Below are positions 39,595 through 50,135 of a DNA stretch of 64,000 nucleotides, piece after piece (the stretch's first letter is position 1; each line of letters begins with the position of its first letter). Source of the DNA: Citrobacter amalonaticus (GTDB lineage: Bacteria; Pseudomonadota; Gammaproteobacteria; Enterobacterales; Enterobacteriaceae); the NCBI GenBank assembly GCA_028994555.1, contig JARDVN010000001.1:3596001-3660000 (forward strand), written 5' to 3'. Under the pieces are notes generated by a model. It saw only the letters and a list, made by a program, of their open reading frames with translations, had not been told where the DNA came from and did no database searches. Made by a program: the position numbers and the translations under genes.

Positions 39595-39932
39595 CGCCAT
39601 CCCGTTATGCCTGAAGACCAGAAAAAAGTATAACGCATCCCTTTATTGTGGGGGCAGGCCGTTGATTTTCAAGCGGGTTAGTCTGCAGGTAATGGATATA
39701 ATGCGCGCAGCGTTCCAGGCTCATGGCAATGAGAACAGTGACGCGGGGCTTCTGCTCAACGAGGCTGAGAACCGTTAAGCAGAATCCAGCTGTCACTGAT
39801 CAGTTACGGGGGGAACGGTCAACGCAAGTATTTATGTTGCGAATTGTGTGCAGCCGGCCATGTCTACTGTGAGGTCATTAATCCCTCATGTTGAAAAGCC
39901 CCTGCAGGTTTAACCCCCCACTTTTTTGGTAT
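39595..39932. other. 338-nt gap without a supported gene
   Basis: Between ycjX and the unknown membrane gene, both on the minus strand. Small open frames exist on both strands but none has a convincing ribosome binding site or a recognisable product. The stretch near 39895-39922 is C-rich and contains a weak palindrome. Confidence 0.55.
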
Positions 39933-40694
39933 TCATGGGGCCTCTGCCCGCTGCGCCAGCGCGCTGGCACTGGCGGGGTCGAAAAGCGAAATGCTCTCTA
40001 TCTGATCCAGCATAATGACCTTTCTGAAGGCCATGGCGCTGCGCGGTTCTGAATCGAGCGTAATATCATGTTCGGCATACCACTTACTGTAATTATGCTC
40101 GATGCACAGGCGCATGGTCTTCCCGTCACGATAGCCGCTTAACATCGGGATCAGCACAATATTGGCTGTCTTTTCATATTCCAGCGTTGCCGTATGGATC
40201 ATGCCGATATAAATTCGTCTCGATTTCAGCGTAATGTGTGCCAGTTCACCGTCTTCCATGCACTGGTATAGCAATTGTTCAATACCGCTCGATTGCGCGA
40301 GACGCTTATACAGCCTTATTCTGCCTTCCCCATCCAGCCTGGCACTGCCAGCCCAGTTCGAACGATAGAGACAAAATAAAATGGCAAACGCCAGCATCAC
40401 CACAACCGGTGCCTGGATACCCAGAAAGCTCCAGTTCATAAAATCAATTTGCCAGTCGGCGTAACGCTGCGAAGTCAGATGAAAGGTATTATCGGCGTAA
40501 GAAAATGTGAGCAACAGCAGCCATAATAATCCGGTGGCAATGACGCCCTGCAAAACGAAGATACAACCATAAAGCGCAACCAGAAAATAAACATCCCAGC
40601 CAAATGAACGCTTAATTTTAAATCGCGTAGAGAGATCGCGACTGGTGTACCAGTAACCGCACACCATCAGCACCATGAATATCGCGGTTCCCAT
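39933..40694 (-). CDS. Unknown membrane protein with C-terminal beta-rich domain
   Basis: A 253-residue protein I do not recognise. Three hydrophobic segments (about 3-17, 33-65 as one long or two short helices, and 93-111) precede a ~130-residue cytoplasmic domain. This domain contains the patterns L-K-S-R-R-I-Y-I-G, L-I-P-M-L-S-G-Y-R-D-G and F-R-K-V-I-M-L-D-Q-I-E-S-I-S-L-F-D, which suggest a small beta-barrel-like fold seen in other uncharacterised bacterial proteins. It starts 1 nt after the stop of the 65-residue gene, so the two are tightly coupled. It is not in K-12 between ycjX and ycjW. Confidence 0.75.
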   Translation of the reverse strand: MGTAIFMVLMVCGYWYTSRDLSTRFKIKRSFGWDVYFLVALYGCIFVLQGVIATGLLWLLLLTFSYADNTFHLTSQRYADWQIDFMNWSFLGIQAPVVVMLAFAILFCLYRSNWAGSARLDGEGRIRLYKRLAQSSGIEQLLYQCMEDGELAHITLKSRRIYIGMIHTATLEYEKTANIVLIPMLSGYRDGKTMRLCIEHNYSKWYAEHDITLDSEPRSAMAFRKVIMLDQIESISLFDPASASALAQRAEAP

Positions 40695-40695
40695 A

Positions 40696-40893
40696 TTACG
40701 CCCTCTTCAGCGCGTTAACATGACGCAGAAAATCCTGGCGCACCTCTTTGCTTTTAAAATTAACCGAAGCGTTTCCGTCCTGGTCAATAATAATTCGGTC
40801 TCCATCCTCCACTGCTTCAATGATCTCCTGATGACTCATCACCTGCAGTAACGACTCCGGGCTGGAGAAAATGGACATCAATAAACGTGTCAT
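40696..40893 (-). CDS. Unknown 65-residue protein
   Basis: A small soluble protein with no recognised family. It has an amphipathic N-terminal half, then E-D-G-D-R-I-I-I-D-Q-D-G-N-A-S-V-N-F near the middle, a likely beta-hairpin, and a helical basic end (E-V-R-Q-D-F-L-R-H-V-N-A-L-K-R-A). GAGG lies about 10 nt before the ATG. Its stop codon is 1 nt from the start of the downstream membrane gene, supporting a two-gene operon. It may be a cytosolic partner of that protein; this is inference. Confidence 0.65.
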   Translation of the reverse strand: MTRLLMSIFSSPESLLQVMSHQEIIEAVEDGDRIIIDQDGNASVNFKSKEVRQDFLRHVNALKRA

Positions 40894-41119
40894 CGTCTGG
40901 GATCCTCATGAAGCAAAAGGATTAAGCCTGGCCGACAAACGAAGACTGCGCATTAAGGTTATGCTGAAAATCTTGTTTAACGCGATTTGCGACGCTTTCC
41001 GCAGGATATCGTTAATCCCCCCCGCTGGCCGCGTACTATGCAAGCCGCTCAGCGGTTGTCAACGGCAGACTAACTCCCTAAGATGTAGAGCATTAACTCT
41101 CTGATGGAGTTGCAGGAGT

Positions 41120-42131
41120 ATGTCCCCCACTATTTATGATATCGCTCGCGTGGCGGGTGTGTCGAAATCGACGGTCTCACGCGTACTGAATAAGCAAACG
41201 AATATCTCACCGGAAGCGCTGGAAAAAGTGCAGCGCGCCATTGATGAATTGCAGTATCAGCCCAATAAGCTGGCCCGAGCACTCACGACATCCGGGTTTG
41301 ACGCCATTATGGTGATCTCAACGCGCTCGACGAAGACAACCGCCGGTAATCCCTTCTTCTCTGAAGTCCTGCACGCCATTACCGCGAAAGCAGAAGAAGA
41401 AGGCTTTGACGTGATCCTGCAAACCTCGCGCAGTACTGAAGACGATCTGCAAAAGTGCGAGAGCAAGATTAAGCAGAAGATGATCAAAGGCATTATTATG
41501 CTCAGCTCTCCTGCTGATGAGGCCTTTTTCGCGCGTCTGGATAAATACGATATTCCGGTTGTGGTCATCGGTAAGGTTGAAGGTCAATACACGCATGTTT
41601 ACTCGGTCGATACCGATAATTACCGGGACAGTATTGCCCTGACGGACGCCCTGATTAAAAGTGGTCATCAAAATATTGCCTGCCTGCATGCACCGCTGGA
41701 TTATCATGTTTCTGTTGACCGCGTAAATGGCTATAAGCACAGCCTGGCGATGCATCAACTGGTAGAGAATAAAAACTGGATTATTGATGGTGGCTACACG
41801 CATGAAAGTGCGCTGGACGCGGCGAGAGAATTATTAAACCAGCATCCCTTACCGGACGCCGTCTTTGCGACCGACAGTATCAAGATCCTCAGTTTATATC
41901 GCGCAGCATCAGAGAAGAATATCGCCATCCCACAGCAGTTGGCGATCGTAGGTTACAGCAATGAAATGCTCTCTTTCATTCTCACTCCGCCCCCCCGGTG
42001 GCATTGATGTGCCGACACGTGAACTCGGCGAACGAAGCTGCGATCTGTTATTTAAGCATATAGCCGGGAAAACTGACGCTAAATCCATTACCGTCGAAAC
42101 CCGCATTTCGCTAACCGCATCGCTGGCCTGA
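41120..42131 (+). CDS. ycjW: LacI-family regulator YcjW (one-base frameshift)
   Basis: A regulator of about 336 residues. The LacI helix-turn-helix [21 protein letters not shown] occupies residues 4-24, and a periplasmic-binding-protein-like effector domain follows. A C7 run at 41990-41996 breaks the frame near codon 291; six C give [15 protein letters not shown], a standard LacI motif. In E. coli YcjW represses the ycj cluster and is linked to hydrogen sulphide production via pspE. It is convergent with ompG, the last gene of its target operon. Confidence 0.93.
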
Positions 42132-42137
42132 GTCCGT

Positions 42138-42162
42138 GGCTGCCCGAAGTTTCCGGGCAGCC
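42138..42162. terminator. Hairpin between convergent ycjW and ompG
   Basis: GGCTGCCCG (42138-42146) pairs with CGGGCAGCC (42154-42162) over a 7-nt loop, seven nt after the ycjW stop and just beyond the end of ompG. There is no T tract. Confidence 0.6.
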
Positions 42163-42169
42163 AGCGCGA

Positions 42170-43075
42170 TTAAAAGGCGTAATTAACGCCTATGCCTGCA
42201 TAATGGAAGCGGTCACTGTCGCCTTCATCGTGATCTTCCCACTCATAGGCATATTCCAGCGTCATCGACAAACCATTCTGGAAATCATACGCATACTGTA
42301 ATCCGAGACGGTTGAAGTCATGACCTTCACGCTCCGGATCGTCGCGCCAGTCCCAGTTTGACCAACGATCCAGACCAATACGGGTATAAGGCGTCAGCGT
42401 CGTATTACCCAGCGAGATCGGTAAATAAGCACGAATTTCCTGAGTAGAAAACTCGCCATTATCACGATTTTCAGCAAGGTTGAAACCGCGCTCAAGGTAG
42501 TAATTAACCGTCAGTCCTACCGTTTCATTAAAGGTTTAATTCAGGCCCGTTTCGCTTTCGACACGACTGTCTGAATAGCCGGTGGTACTCAGATCGTTGA
42601 CGAACTGATACATCGCCAGCCATCCGCTAAAGCGCAAATCGTCCGTGAGCTTCACATCCCAGTCCGGCGCCACTTTCCAGCGCTGCATATTCGCGGTGTC
42701 TTTACCTGCTTCATTCACATAGTGATAGCCGTAGTTACGAAAGCCCCCCGTCAAGCCAAAACTGAAATCGTCGCTTTCCAACATCTGATAGTGAACTTCC
42801 AGTTCCGGACGATCGAACCAGGTACCGCGTTTGCCAGCACTATAGTCAACCGGACCTTCCTGATAATAGGCCAGGGATATTCTCCACGGACCGTTCGAGG
42901 CATTAAAATAGACAGACGGTTCAGCAAGTCCATCCATATCTTCGCCGTAGCCTTCCACGTTTTCAATTTCGTACATGGCACCAATATTAAAATGCCAGTC
43001 TTTATTATCGGCGGCCTGTGCGCAGGCCATCCCAGCGCATATCAGCAGCGCTGTAGAGGTCAGTAAGGTTTTCAT
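42170..43075 (-). pseudogene. ompG: Monomeric porin OmpG, interrupted by an in-frame stop
   Basis: A 14-stranded monomeric outer-membrane porin for oligosaccharides, with a signal peptide (1-21, A-C-A-Q-A). Total frame is 301 codons, as in K-12, ending G-V-N-Y-A-F. Codon 180 is TAA at 42536-42538. The flanking text is T-G-L-N-stop-T-F-N-E-T-V, where K-12 OmpG has Tyr, and the frame is the same on both sides. So this is a substitution, not a run-length error. A truncated product would lack strands needed to close the barrel. It lies at the end of the ycj operon, whose other defects are all in homopolymers. Confidence 0.88.
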
Positions 43076-43152
43076 TTTTATTCCTTGTTAAAGTACAGAT
43101 AAATAAAAATATCGCGAAAGCCAGGGGACCACGCCCCTGGAGATACTTATTG

Positions 43153-44233
43153 TTAAATAGCGAATTCCGTCTCTACGTCAAAGAAATGGCATTTCGCCAT
43201 ATCAAAATGGATGGTGATATTTTCTCCTGCATAATAGTCATTAACAGACCCGGCACGGACCACCAACTCGTGCCCCCCCAATCGTGCTGTACAACATAAA
43301 TTCTGCGCCGGTCAGTTCCGCTACGCTTATTTTTGCTGTCACGCTATTCTCTTCTTGTATCCCAGGGTGAATATCCTCCGGGCGGATCCCGAGCACGACA
43401 GCTTTATGTTCATACCCCTTCGCATTTAATATCCGTAATTTATCTTCCGGAAGGGTTAATTTAAGGGTTTCCGTAACAAATTTATTTCCGTCAATCGCGC
43501 CACGAATAAAATTCATTGCCGGAGAACCGATAAAACCTGCAACAAACATATTGGCGGGATGGTTATAAACCATTTTGGGCGCTCCAACCTGCTGGACGAT
43601 CCCGTCTTTCATGATCACAATCCGCGTCGCCATGGTCATAGCTTCTGTCTGGTCGTGCGTGACGTAAATCATGGTGGTATTCAGCTTCTGGTGCAGTTTA
43701 CTGATCTCTGCGCGCATCTGAACGCGAAGTTTGGCATCCAGGTTGGAGAGGGGTTCATCCATTAAAAACACGCCGGCTTCGCGCACAATGGCGCGCCCCA
43801 GAGCGACACGCTGGCGTTGACCGCCTGATAATGCGCCAGGTTTACGCTTGAGATAATCCCGTAAACCGAGGATCTGTGCGGCCCAGTTAACGCGTTCGTC
43901 AATAATACCGGCATCAATTTTCTTTATTTTCAGGCCGAATGCCATGTTGTCGTAGACATTCATGTGCGGATACAACGCGTAATTCTGGAAGACCATTGCA
44001 ATATTGCGTGCCTTTGCGGGAACGTCATTCATCCGCTTACCGTCGATCAGCAGTTCGCCGGCGCTGATCTCCTCCAGCCCCGCAATCATGCGCAGGGTAG
44101 TGGATTTTCCACAGCCCGACGGACCGACAAAAACGATAAACTCTTTATCTTCAATCTCCAGATTGAAGTCTTTAACCACATGCACCTGGTTGTCATAAAT
44201 TTTGTGTATATGCTGCAACGAAAGCTGTGCCAT
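43153..44233 (-). CDS. ycjV: Sugar ABC transporter ATPase YcjV (one-base frameshift)
   Basis: A MalK/UgpC-type ATPase of about 359 residues. Walker A G-P-S-G-C-G-K-S-T lies near 37, the Q loop at V-F-Q-N-Y, the signature L-S-G-G-Q-R-Q-R near 134, Walker B V-F-L-M-D-E-P-L-S-N and the H switch V-T-H-D-Q; a C-terminal TOBE domain follows. A C7 run at 43273-43279 breaks the TOBE domain; six C give T-I-G-G-H-E-L-V-V-R, continuing to a stop at 43153. In K-12 ycjV is a pseudogene; here the ATPase part is complete. It would energise YcjOP with receptor YcjN. Confidence 0.92.
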
Positions 44234-44243
44234 GTTGATTCCT

Positions 44244-44906
44244 TTACTTGTCGAGTTGCCAGAAAGCCGATAAGCACGGCCACGTCAGAAATTCCGTTGT
44301 CGGAAGCAGCAGATCTGCGCCAGTTAAGGAGGAGCCAATCCCCACCGACCGCATTCCGCTGGCATTTATCGCTTCAATCCCCGCCTGTGCATCCTCTATG
44401 CCAATACAGGCCTGCGGATTCACGTGCAGACCGCTGCACGCAGCCAAAAAAATCTCCGGATCCGGTTTAGAACGCTGGATCAGTGCGGCATTGGCGCAAA
44501 AATCGAATAACGAGGTCATTTGCAATGCCTGTAAGATGGCAGGCGCATTCAGCGAGACTGACGCCAGACCTGTTTTTATCTGTTCCGTACGCAGCGTCGC
44601 CAGCAGTTCCCGAATCCCAGGCAACACTGACTCCGGCGTAAGCCTTCGCAACGAGTCAACGTAAAGCGCGTTTTTACGCGCGGATATCTGTTCCCGTTCC
44701 GACTGGCTGAATGCCCCTTCTTTGCCGCCATGACGCAAAATACGCAGCAGTGACTCACCACGACTGATGCCTTTCAGGCTGTCGTTGAACTCCTCATCAA
44801 TCACAATCCCCAGCTCATCGGCCACCTGCCGCCAGGCCAGAAAATGCAGATGTGCCGTATCGGTAATCACCCCATCCAGATCAAACACGATTGCCTGCGG
44901 TTTCAT
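44244..44906 (-). CDS. ycjU: Beta-phosphoglucomutase YcjU
   Basis: A 220-residue HAD-superfamily enzyme converting beta-glucose 1-phosphate to glucose 6-phosphate. The nucleophile motif is [10 protein letters not shown] at residues 8-17; the cap domain contains K-G-I-S-R-G-E-S; later motifs are A-S-V-S-L-N and the acidic G-I-E-D-A-Q-A-G. The length is nearly that of K-12 YcjU. It starts 1 nt after the ycjT stop; YcjT supplies the beta-glucose 1-phosphate. Confidence 0.95.
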   Translation of the reverse strand: MKPQAIVFDLDGVITDTAHLHFLAWRQVADELGIVIDEEFNDSLKGISRGESLLRILRHGGKEGAFSQSEREQISARKNALYVDSLRRLTPESVLPGIRELLATLRTEQIKTGLASVSLNAPAILQALQMTSLFDFCANAALIQRSKPDPEIFLAACSGLHVNPQACIGIEDAQAGIEAINASGMRSVGIGSSLTGADLLLPTTEFLTWPCLSAFWQLDK

Positions 44907-47184
44907 TCACAGCCCCCCTGATGTGGTAGCGGTCCCATTATCAGGAAAAAAGAAGCCAGAAAGCGCTGTCGTATATTCACCATCAATAACGATTGGCTTT
45001 GCATTAAGCCACAGGCTCACCGGCCGGGAACTGCGGATCGTGGCGTGATGTTGGCTAAGCGAAATCAGCATCTCACTTCCCTGCCAGTGCAGAGGAAACG
45101 TCAGTGTTTTCCACCCTTGCGGCAGCGCAGGAGCGAGGTGCAGTTCGCCGTTACGGACACTCAGTCCCACAAATCCCTGAATCACGCCCAGCCAGATTGC
45201 CCCCGTCGCCGCCGCATGGATACCGTCGTCGCAACTGTGCGGATCGTCGCCAAGATCGATCTGCGCCCCCCCTCATACCAGAACTGATAACTCTGTTCCG
45301 GGTTGCCACAGCGTGCTGCCACAATGCCGTGAATCGCTTTACTCAGAGAGGAGTCATGAATCGTGCGCGCTTCGTAGAATTGCAGATTGCTCAGGCACAC
45401 TTTCGCGGTGAACAACTCCGGCAGCATGTAGGTCAGCATCACCACATCCGCCTGTTTCAGGATTTGCATTTCGTTGACTTCCGCCCGCGAATAATCCAGC
45501 AGGATCGTCTGTTTCCCGGCCTTTGCTTTGTACGCCGTCAGATCAATGGCCGGTTTGCTGAGGAACGTATCATCCTGCGGCAGAATGCCGTCTTCCTGGA
45601 GTTCGGGTCGCCAGAGAGACTGTAAAAAAATGCTCAGCCTGTTGAATAAACGCCGCGTCCTCGCAGCCATAGCGCCGGGCAAAATGCAGCGCCTGCGCAA
45701 CGTTGCAATACGCCATATAGTTGGTGAAAGCGTTATTATTCACGTGTTCGGTATATTCATCCGGGCCAATGACATCATGGATCTCGAGCCGCCCTTTCAC
45801 TTCCGTGGTTCGACTCATCCAGAATCGCGCCGTCTCAAGCAGCAACGTTAATCCTTCACGGGACATAAAGTGCTCATCACCCGTGGCATTCCAGTACATC
45901 ACAACGGCCCAGGCGATATCGGCCACCAGATGGTGTTCCGCCAGCGCGGAAGCCACCTTCTGACGAAACCCGGTACGAATGTTTATCGCTGCAAATTCCG
46001 GTGTTTCTTCGTCACCGCTGCGTGCGCTCTCCCACGGAAACAGCGCGCCCTGCCAGCCGTTTTTACGCGCTTTTTCCTGCGCACCTGGCAGATTATGCCA
46101 GCGATAGCGCAACAGATTCCGCGCAATATCGGGGTAAGTGAACAGATGAAAAGGCAACAGGAAGACTTCGGTATCCCAGAAAACGTGCCCCTTGTAACCT
46201 TCACCGGTCATCCCCTTCGCGCCGATGCTGCAACGCTCATCATGGGCAGGGGTCATTATCCGTAAATGATACAGCGCAAAGTCCAGTGCACGCTGATCGT
46301 CTGCGTTCACGCTATCCACCTCAACCCGGCAATGCTGCCACCAGCGGTGCCAGTTTGCGCCAGATTGCGCCAGTAACGCGTCATAACCCTGCGAGACGCA
46401 CGCATTCAGGTGGTGGATCCCCTGCTGCCCCCCAGGTTTCCAGCGAAACATCGCGCGCGTCGGTCCAGTCCACCCACGTCAGTTTTTCCAGCGTCAGGCA
46501 TTCTCCGGCTTTCACCTGAACGTGGGTGTGCTGCATCAGCTGCCGTTCTTTTGCCGTGAAGCAGGTCTGCGCATCCCCATTAACGCTGCAATGTGTGGAG
46601 ACAGCGACATGACTTTGCCCATCCTGAGTGGTGTAAATCCCTTGCAGAAGATGTTGACCAAATACCAGCACCTGCGTTTCATCCAGATGCTGGCGACCGT
46701 GGTTGGTGACGGTCGCGTCAATACCTGTCGATAGCGTTACGGTGGCATCACTGCCAAGTGGGGTTATCGATAACGACATCGCCAGTAGCGGCAACTGTTC
46801 TGCGGACGCAAAGCGGCGACACTCAATCGCGAAGCGCGCCCCGTCCGGCGCGCGCCAGATAATCGAACGCGTGAGTTCACCGCTGGCGAAATCAAGCTCT
46901 CGCCGCCAGCTTTCCAGGGTGCCGCTGAGCAAAGAAAAAAGCGCGCCATTGAGAAGAATGTCGACGCCAATAACGTCCGGAAGGTTAACGATTTCATTGA
47001 TTTCCCCCTTCCCTGACCGGTGATACAAACCGGCAAGATACATCCCGCGTGTCTGGTGGGTATAGGCCTCTTCGTGACTGGCGCGACACCCCAGATAACC
47101 ATTGCCTGTCGCCATCAGTGAGGCGTACTTATTCAGGCTTTGCGGGCAAAAATCCGGCTCGGATAACATAACTGGCTTGCTCAT
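44907..47184 (-). CDS. ycjT: Kojibiose phosphorylase YcjT, GH65 family (three frameshifts)
   Basis: A glycoside phosphorylase of about 758 residues releasing beta-glucose 1-phosphate. The GH65 catalytic region F-W-D-T-E-V-F near 345 and the acid in V-I-G-P-D-E-Y-T-E-H near 480 are visible. The frame breaks at C6 46428-46433 (five give W-G-Q-Q-G-I-H), A7 45624-45630 (six give E-H-F-L-Q-S-L-W), and a C7 run at 45266-45272. The last one needs one more base (eight) to give E-G-G-A-Q-I-D-L-G-D-D-P-H-S-C-D-D-G, the only apparent deletion in the window. Net repair is in phase across the whole gene. Its 3' end carries an operator-like site. Confidence 0.9.
44924..44937. promoter_or_regulatory. Internal YcjW operator-like site in the end of ycjT
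   Basis: TGGTAGCGGTCCCA is identical to the site at the ycjM promoter and is LacI-like (TGGnAnCGnTnCCA centred on CG). It encodes the last codons of ycjT and lies 18 nt before the ycjU start. GATAAT on the minus strand just upstream could be a -10 of an internal promoter. Confidence 0.55.
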
Positions 47185-48237
47185 AGTTCAACACACATCC
47201 CTGTTTCTGCAGACTGATACAACGCTGCCACCAGTTGCTGAATAACCCATCCCTGTTCGGCGTCTGCGATAGTGACCGGCTTGCCCTGAACATGATTCAC
47301 AAAAGCCTCCATGCTGCGAAAATGGCGCTGGTCATCAGCACTTTCGCGGGACAATAACACCTCCAGTTCGCCATCCTTGTCGGTGTAGACCTGTGCCGGG
47401 AACAGCGTTGCGCCCGCTTTGTCCCCGCAAAAATTCACATTCATGATCGACTGTTCGGGAATATTCAGCGCAAAGGACGTTTCAAGGCGCAGAATACTCC
47501 CGTTCTGAAACTCTACGGTGCCAAACAGCGAATCCTCTACGGTATAGGTTGCCGGATCCCACTCACCAAACTGTCCGCATTTTTTCTGAGTGCCAATTTT
47601 CTGAAAATCGTGGGCCCAGACGCGTTTCACCAGCGGGAATCCCAGCACATACATCGCGGCGTCCAGCATGTGTATGCCAAGGTCGATGAGCGGCCCACCG
47701 CCCTGCAATGCTTTGTTGGTAAAAACGCCCCATCCGGGTACGCCACAGCGACGCAGCGCCCTGGCATTGGTCACATAGATTTCACCCAGAACCCCAGCCA
47801 TGACCTGTTCACGCAGCAACTGAGTATCAAGCGCAAACCGATGATGAAAATCATATGCCAGGACTTTCCCCCCTGCGACGTGCGGTATTGCGCATCTCCA
47901 GCGCCTGATCCGGGGTCATGGCAGGCGGTTTTTCGCACATCACATGGCAGCCGGCGTCCAGCGCCAGCAGCGTGTGTTGATAGTGAAAACGATTGGGTGA
48001 ACAGATACTGACGATATCGGGCTTCACCTTCTGAAGCATCGTCTGCGGGTCGTCCCAGACCTGCGCCCCACCGTATTTTTCTGCCAGCGTTTGCGCCTGA
48101 GACAGGCAGCTGTCACAGACAGCCACCAGTTGCAGATCCTCTCGGGTGCAGTAGTACGACGCGTGAACTTTATCCGCAACTTGCCCGGCGCCAATAATAG
48201 CGACGCGAAGCGGAGAGCCTGTCTTTGCACTTTTCAC
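47181..48237 (-). CDS. ycjS: Glucoside 3-dehydrogenase YcjS, Gfo/Idh/MocA family (one-base frameshift)
   Basis: An NAD-dependent oxidoreductase of 351 residues, the K-12 length. The N-terminal Rossmann motif is A-I-I-G-A-G-Q-V-A-D near 15; C-E-K-P-P is the family lysine motif near 105; G-G-G-P-L-I-D-L-G-I-H-M-L-D near 185 contains the catalytic histidine. A C6 run at 47868-47873 breaks the frame; five C give R-R-R-G-K-V-L-A-Y-D-F-H-H-R. In E. coli it oxidises C3 of glucosides. It overlaps ycjT by 4 nt. Confidence 0.93.
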
Positions 48238-48246
48238 GGCAACCTC

Positions 48247-49035
48247 TTAGCAGGTACGCAGCCAGGCCAATGACTGACGGTAGGCTTCCGGCAGATTCTC
48301 TGCCCGAACCCGACCTTCATACACCACATAGCCCTGATAGTTGTCTTCGCGCAACTGCTCAAACAGTCGGTGAAAATCAAGGGTGCCAGTGCCCGGCTGA
48401 TAGCGATGATTGTCCGCGATATGCACATGCCCCAGCAGATCGCGGTTTTCATGCAACGCCTTCGCCATATCGTCTTCTTCGATATTCATGTGGTAGAAAT
48501 CGCCGATGATCTGCACGTGCTTCAGGTTGTTTTCCTCGATGTAGCGACGCGCATCCGCCAGTGTGTTGATCATATGATCCTGATAGCGGTTAAGTGGCTC
48601 GAGATAGACCGTGGTGCCCGTGCGCGCAGCGACCTTGTCGAGATATCGCAGCGAGTCGCTGACCGCCTTACGATCGCCTGCCAGACTGCGCGGCGAGGTC
48701 ATTGGCGGTAAACGGAAGGTAAACATGCCCCATGCTGCTGGCACAATGATCCCCTTCCCACCGACTTGCGCCAGAGCTTCAAGAATACGTTCAATCTGCT
48801 GTAAGCCGTTCAGACGACGCTCTTCGATGAAATCGCCGATCCAGCCGTCATAGCCACCACAGGCGGTCGTGACCGGCAGACCCGTCTCTTTAATGGCGGC
48901 TTTGACTTCATCAAGGTGATTGACCAACAGTTTGCCGTCGATCTCAAAACCGTCAAAACCCATCTCTTTAATATATTTAAATTTATCCAGAATATTTTCC
49001 GGAAAAAAAGCCTGATTCTGTGTGCCGATTTTCAT
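48247..49035 (-). CDS. ycjR: 3-keto-glucoside 4-epimerase-type protein YcjR (TIM barrel)
   Basis: A 262-residue xylose-isomerase-like TIM barrel, same length as in K-12. Metal-binding residues are in Y-L-E-P-L-N-R near 150, I-I-G-D-F-Y-H-M near 180, H-I-A-D-N-H and V-V-Y-E-G-R. In E. coli YcjR epimerises C4 of 3-keto-sugars between the YcjS and YcjQ steps. ATG 49035 (M-K-I-G-T-Q-N) is chosen for homology and the AGGGAAG-type site; the longer frame has no support. Confidence 0.93.
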   Translation of the reverse strand: MKIGTQNQAFFPENILDKFKYIKEMGFDGFEIDGKLLVNHLDEVKAAIKETGLPVTTACGGYDGWIGDFIEERRLNGLQQIERILEALAQVGGKGIIVPAAWGMFTFRLPPMTSPRSLAGDRKAVSDSLRYLDKVAARTGTTVYLEPLNRYQDHMINTLADARRYIEENNLKHVQIIGDFYHMNIEEDDMAKALHENRDLLGHVHIADNHRYQPGTGTLDFHRLFEQLREDNYQGYVVYEGRVRAENLPEAYRQSLAWLRTC

Positions 49036-49054
49036 TGATTGTCTTCCCTTACGC

Positions 49055-50107
49055 TTAAAATGTGACGCCCATTTTGATGCTCTGCTCCGGATGTCTGTCG
49101 ACATACTGCATATAGCTTTCCGGACTATTGGCAAAGGTCACCACCGGGTCGATGAGATCTTCACAGTTCAGATACCCGTTCATCAGCAGTTCCCAGCAGG
49201 TCTCTTCGATACGTTTGCGACTCCAGCGCGGATAGTCCGGGTTCGGTTCGCTGCAGGCACGCGAGAAAACAATTCTGGCGTTATTGAAATGCGCTTCGCG
49301 CCCGAGGTTAAAACCTTCGGCAAAGGGTTTGGCAAAGGCAACGTAGGCGATCGTGCCGCCATAGGCCAGGCCGCGCAGTGCAGACTGTAGCGCGTCGGCA
49401 TAACCACTGGTTTCGATAATCACATCCACGCCCTGTTTGCCGGTCAGCGTTTTGATCTCTTTACCGACATCAGTACCCATTGGATTCAGGCAGAAATCCG
49501 CCCCATGTCGACGGGCAATATCACAACGATGGGCAATAGGATCCACGCCGATGACCACCGACGCGCCGGCTTTTTTTGCTAACTGGACTGCTATCTGACC
49601 AATCGCGCCCAGGCCAACGATGACGACAAAATCGCCGACCCGCACGTTGGCATCCCGCACCCCGCTCATTGCAAATTGCGCCGGGTCGTAGCACACCGCG
49701 TTTTTCCAGCTGGCGCCCTGCGGCATCTTGCGCAGTTTGTAGTTATTGACGCCGTTGATAATGACCGTCTCGGCTAAAGGTGCATAACCGCAGACGCTAT
49801 CACCAGGGGCATAATCCGTGACGTCGCTGCCGCACTCGATAACGTCGCCGACCACCATATTGCCGAGCTGAAACTTGCCAAATTCGATACCGCGCGGCGC
49901 ATCTTTCGGGCGCGGCATGAACATTTGCCATTCAGCGTTAAAATCTTCGTCGATAAACGGGCTGGCAGCGCGGAAATCCACCACCTCCGTACCGTGTTTC
50001 GGGGCGCCAAAACGCACGCGGATCTTCACCTCATTCGCCATGACTGCGCGATCGTCATACTCCACCAGCGCCGCGACGCGCGGTTCTGTTGCGACTAACT
50101 TTTTCAT
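49055..50107 (-). CDS. ycjQ: Zinc-dependent guloside 3-dehydrogenase YcjQ
   Basis: A 350-residue medium-chain dehydrogenase, same length as in K-12. A nucleotide-binding V-I-V-G-L-G-A-I-G-Q-I near 170 follows an N-terminal GroES-like domain with G-D-V-I-E-C-G-S-D. In E. coli it works with NAD(P) on D-gulosides, the last step of a C3/C4 inversion route that turns glucosides into gulosides. It is intact. It lies 28 nt after ycjP and 19 nt before ycjR in the operon. Confidence 0.93.
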   Translation of the reverse strand: MKKLVATEPRVAALVEYDDRAVMANEVKIRVRFGAPKHGTEVVDFRAASPFIDEDFNAEWQMFMPRPKDAPRGIEFGKFQLGNMVVGDVIECGSDVTDYAPGDSVCGYAPLAETVIINGVNNYKLRKMPQGASWKNAVCYDPAQFAMSGVRDANVRVGDFVVIVGLGAIGQIAVQLAKKAGASVVIGVDPIAHRCDIARRHGADFCLNPMGTDVGKEIKTLTGKQGVDVIIETSGYADALQSALRGLAYGGTIAYVAFAKPFAEGFNLGREAHFNNARIVFSRACSEPNPDYPRWSRKRIEETCWELLMNGYLNCEDLIDPVVTFANSPESYMQYVDRHPEQSIKMGVTF

Positions 50108-50135
50108 TTACCACTCCTTGTTTAAACGGCCCGCG

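Noticed and set aside
39692..39778. 28-residue plus-strand frame in the ycjX-upstream gap as a small gene or transposase end
   Set aside because: No Shine-Dalgarno, no recognisable similarity, and no inverted repeats or target duplications.
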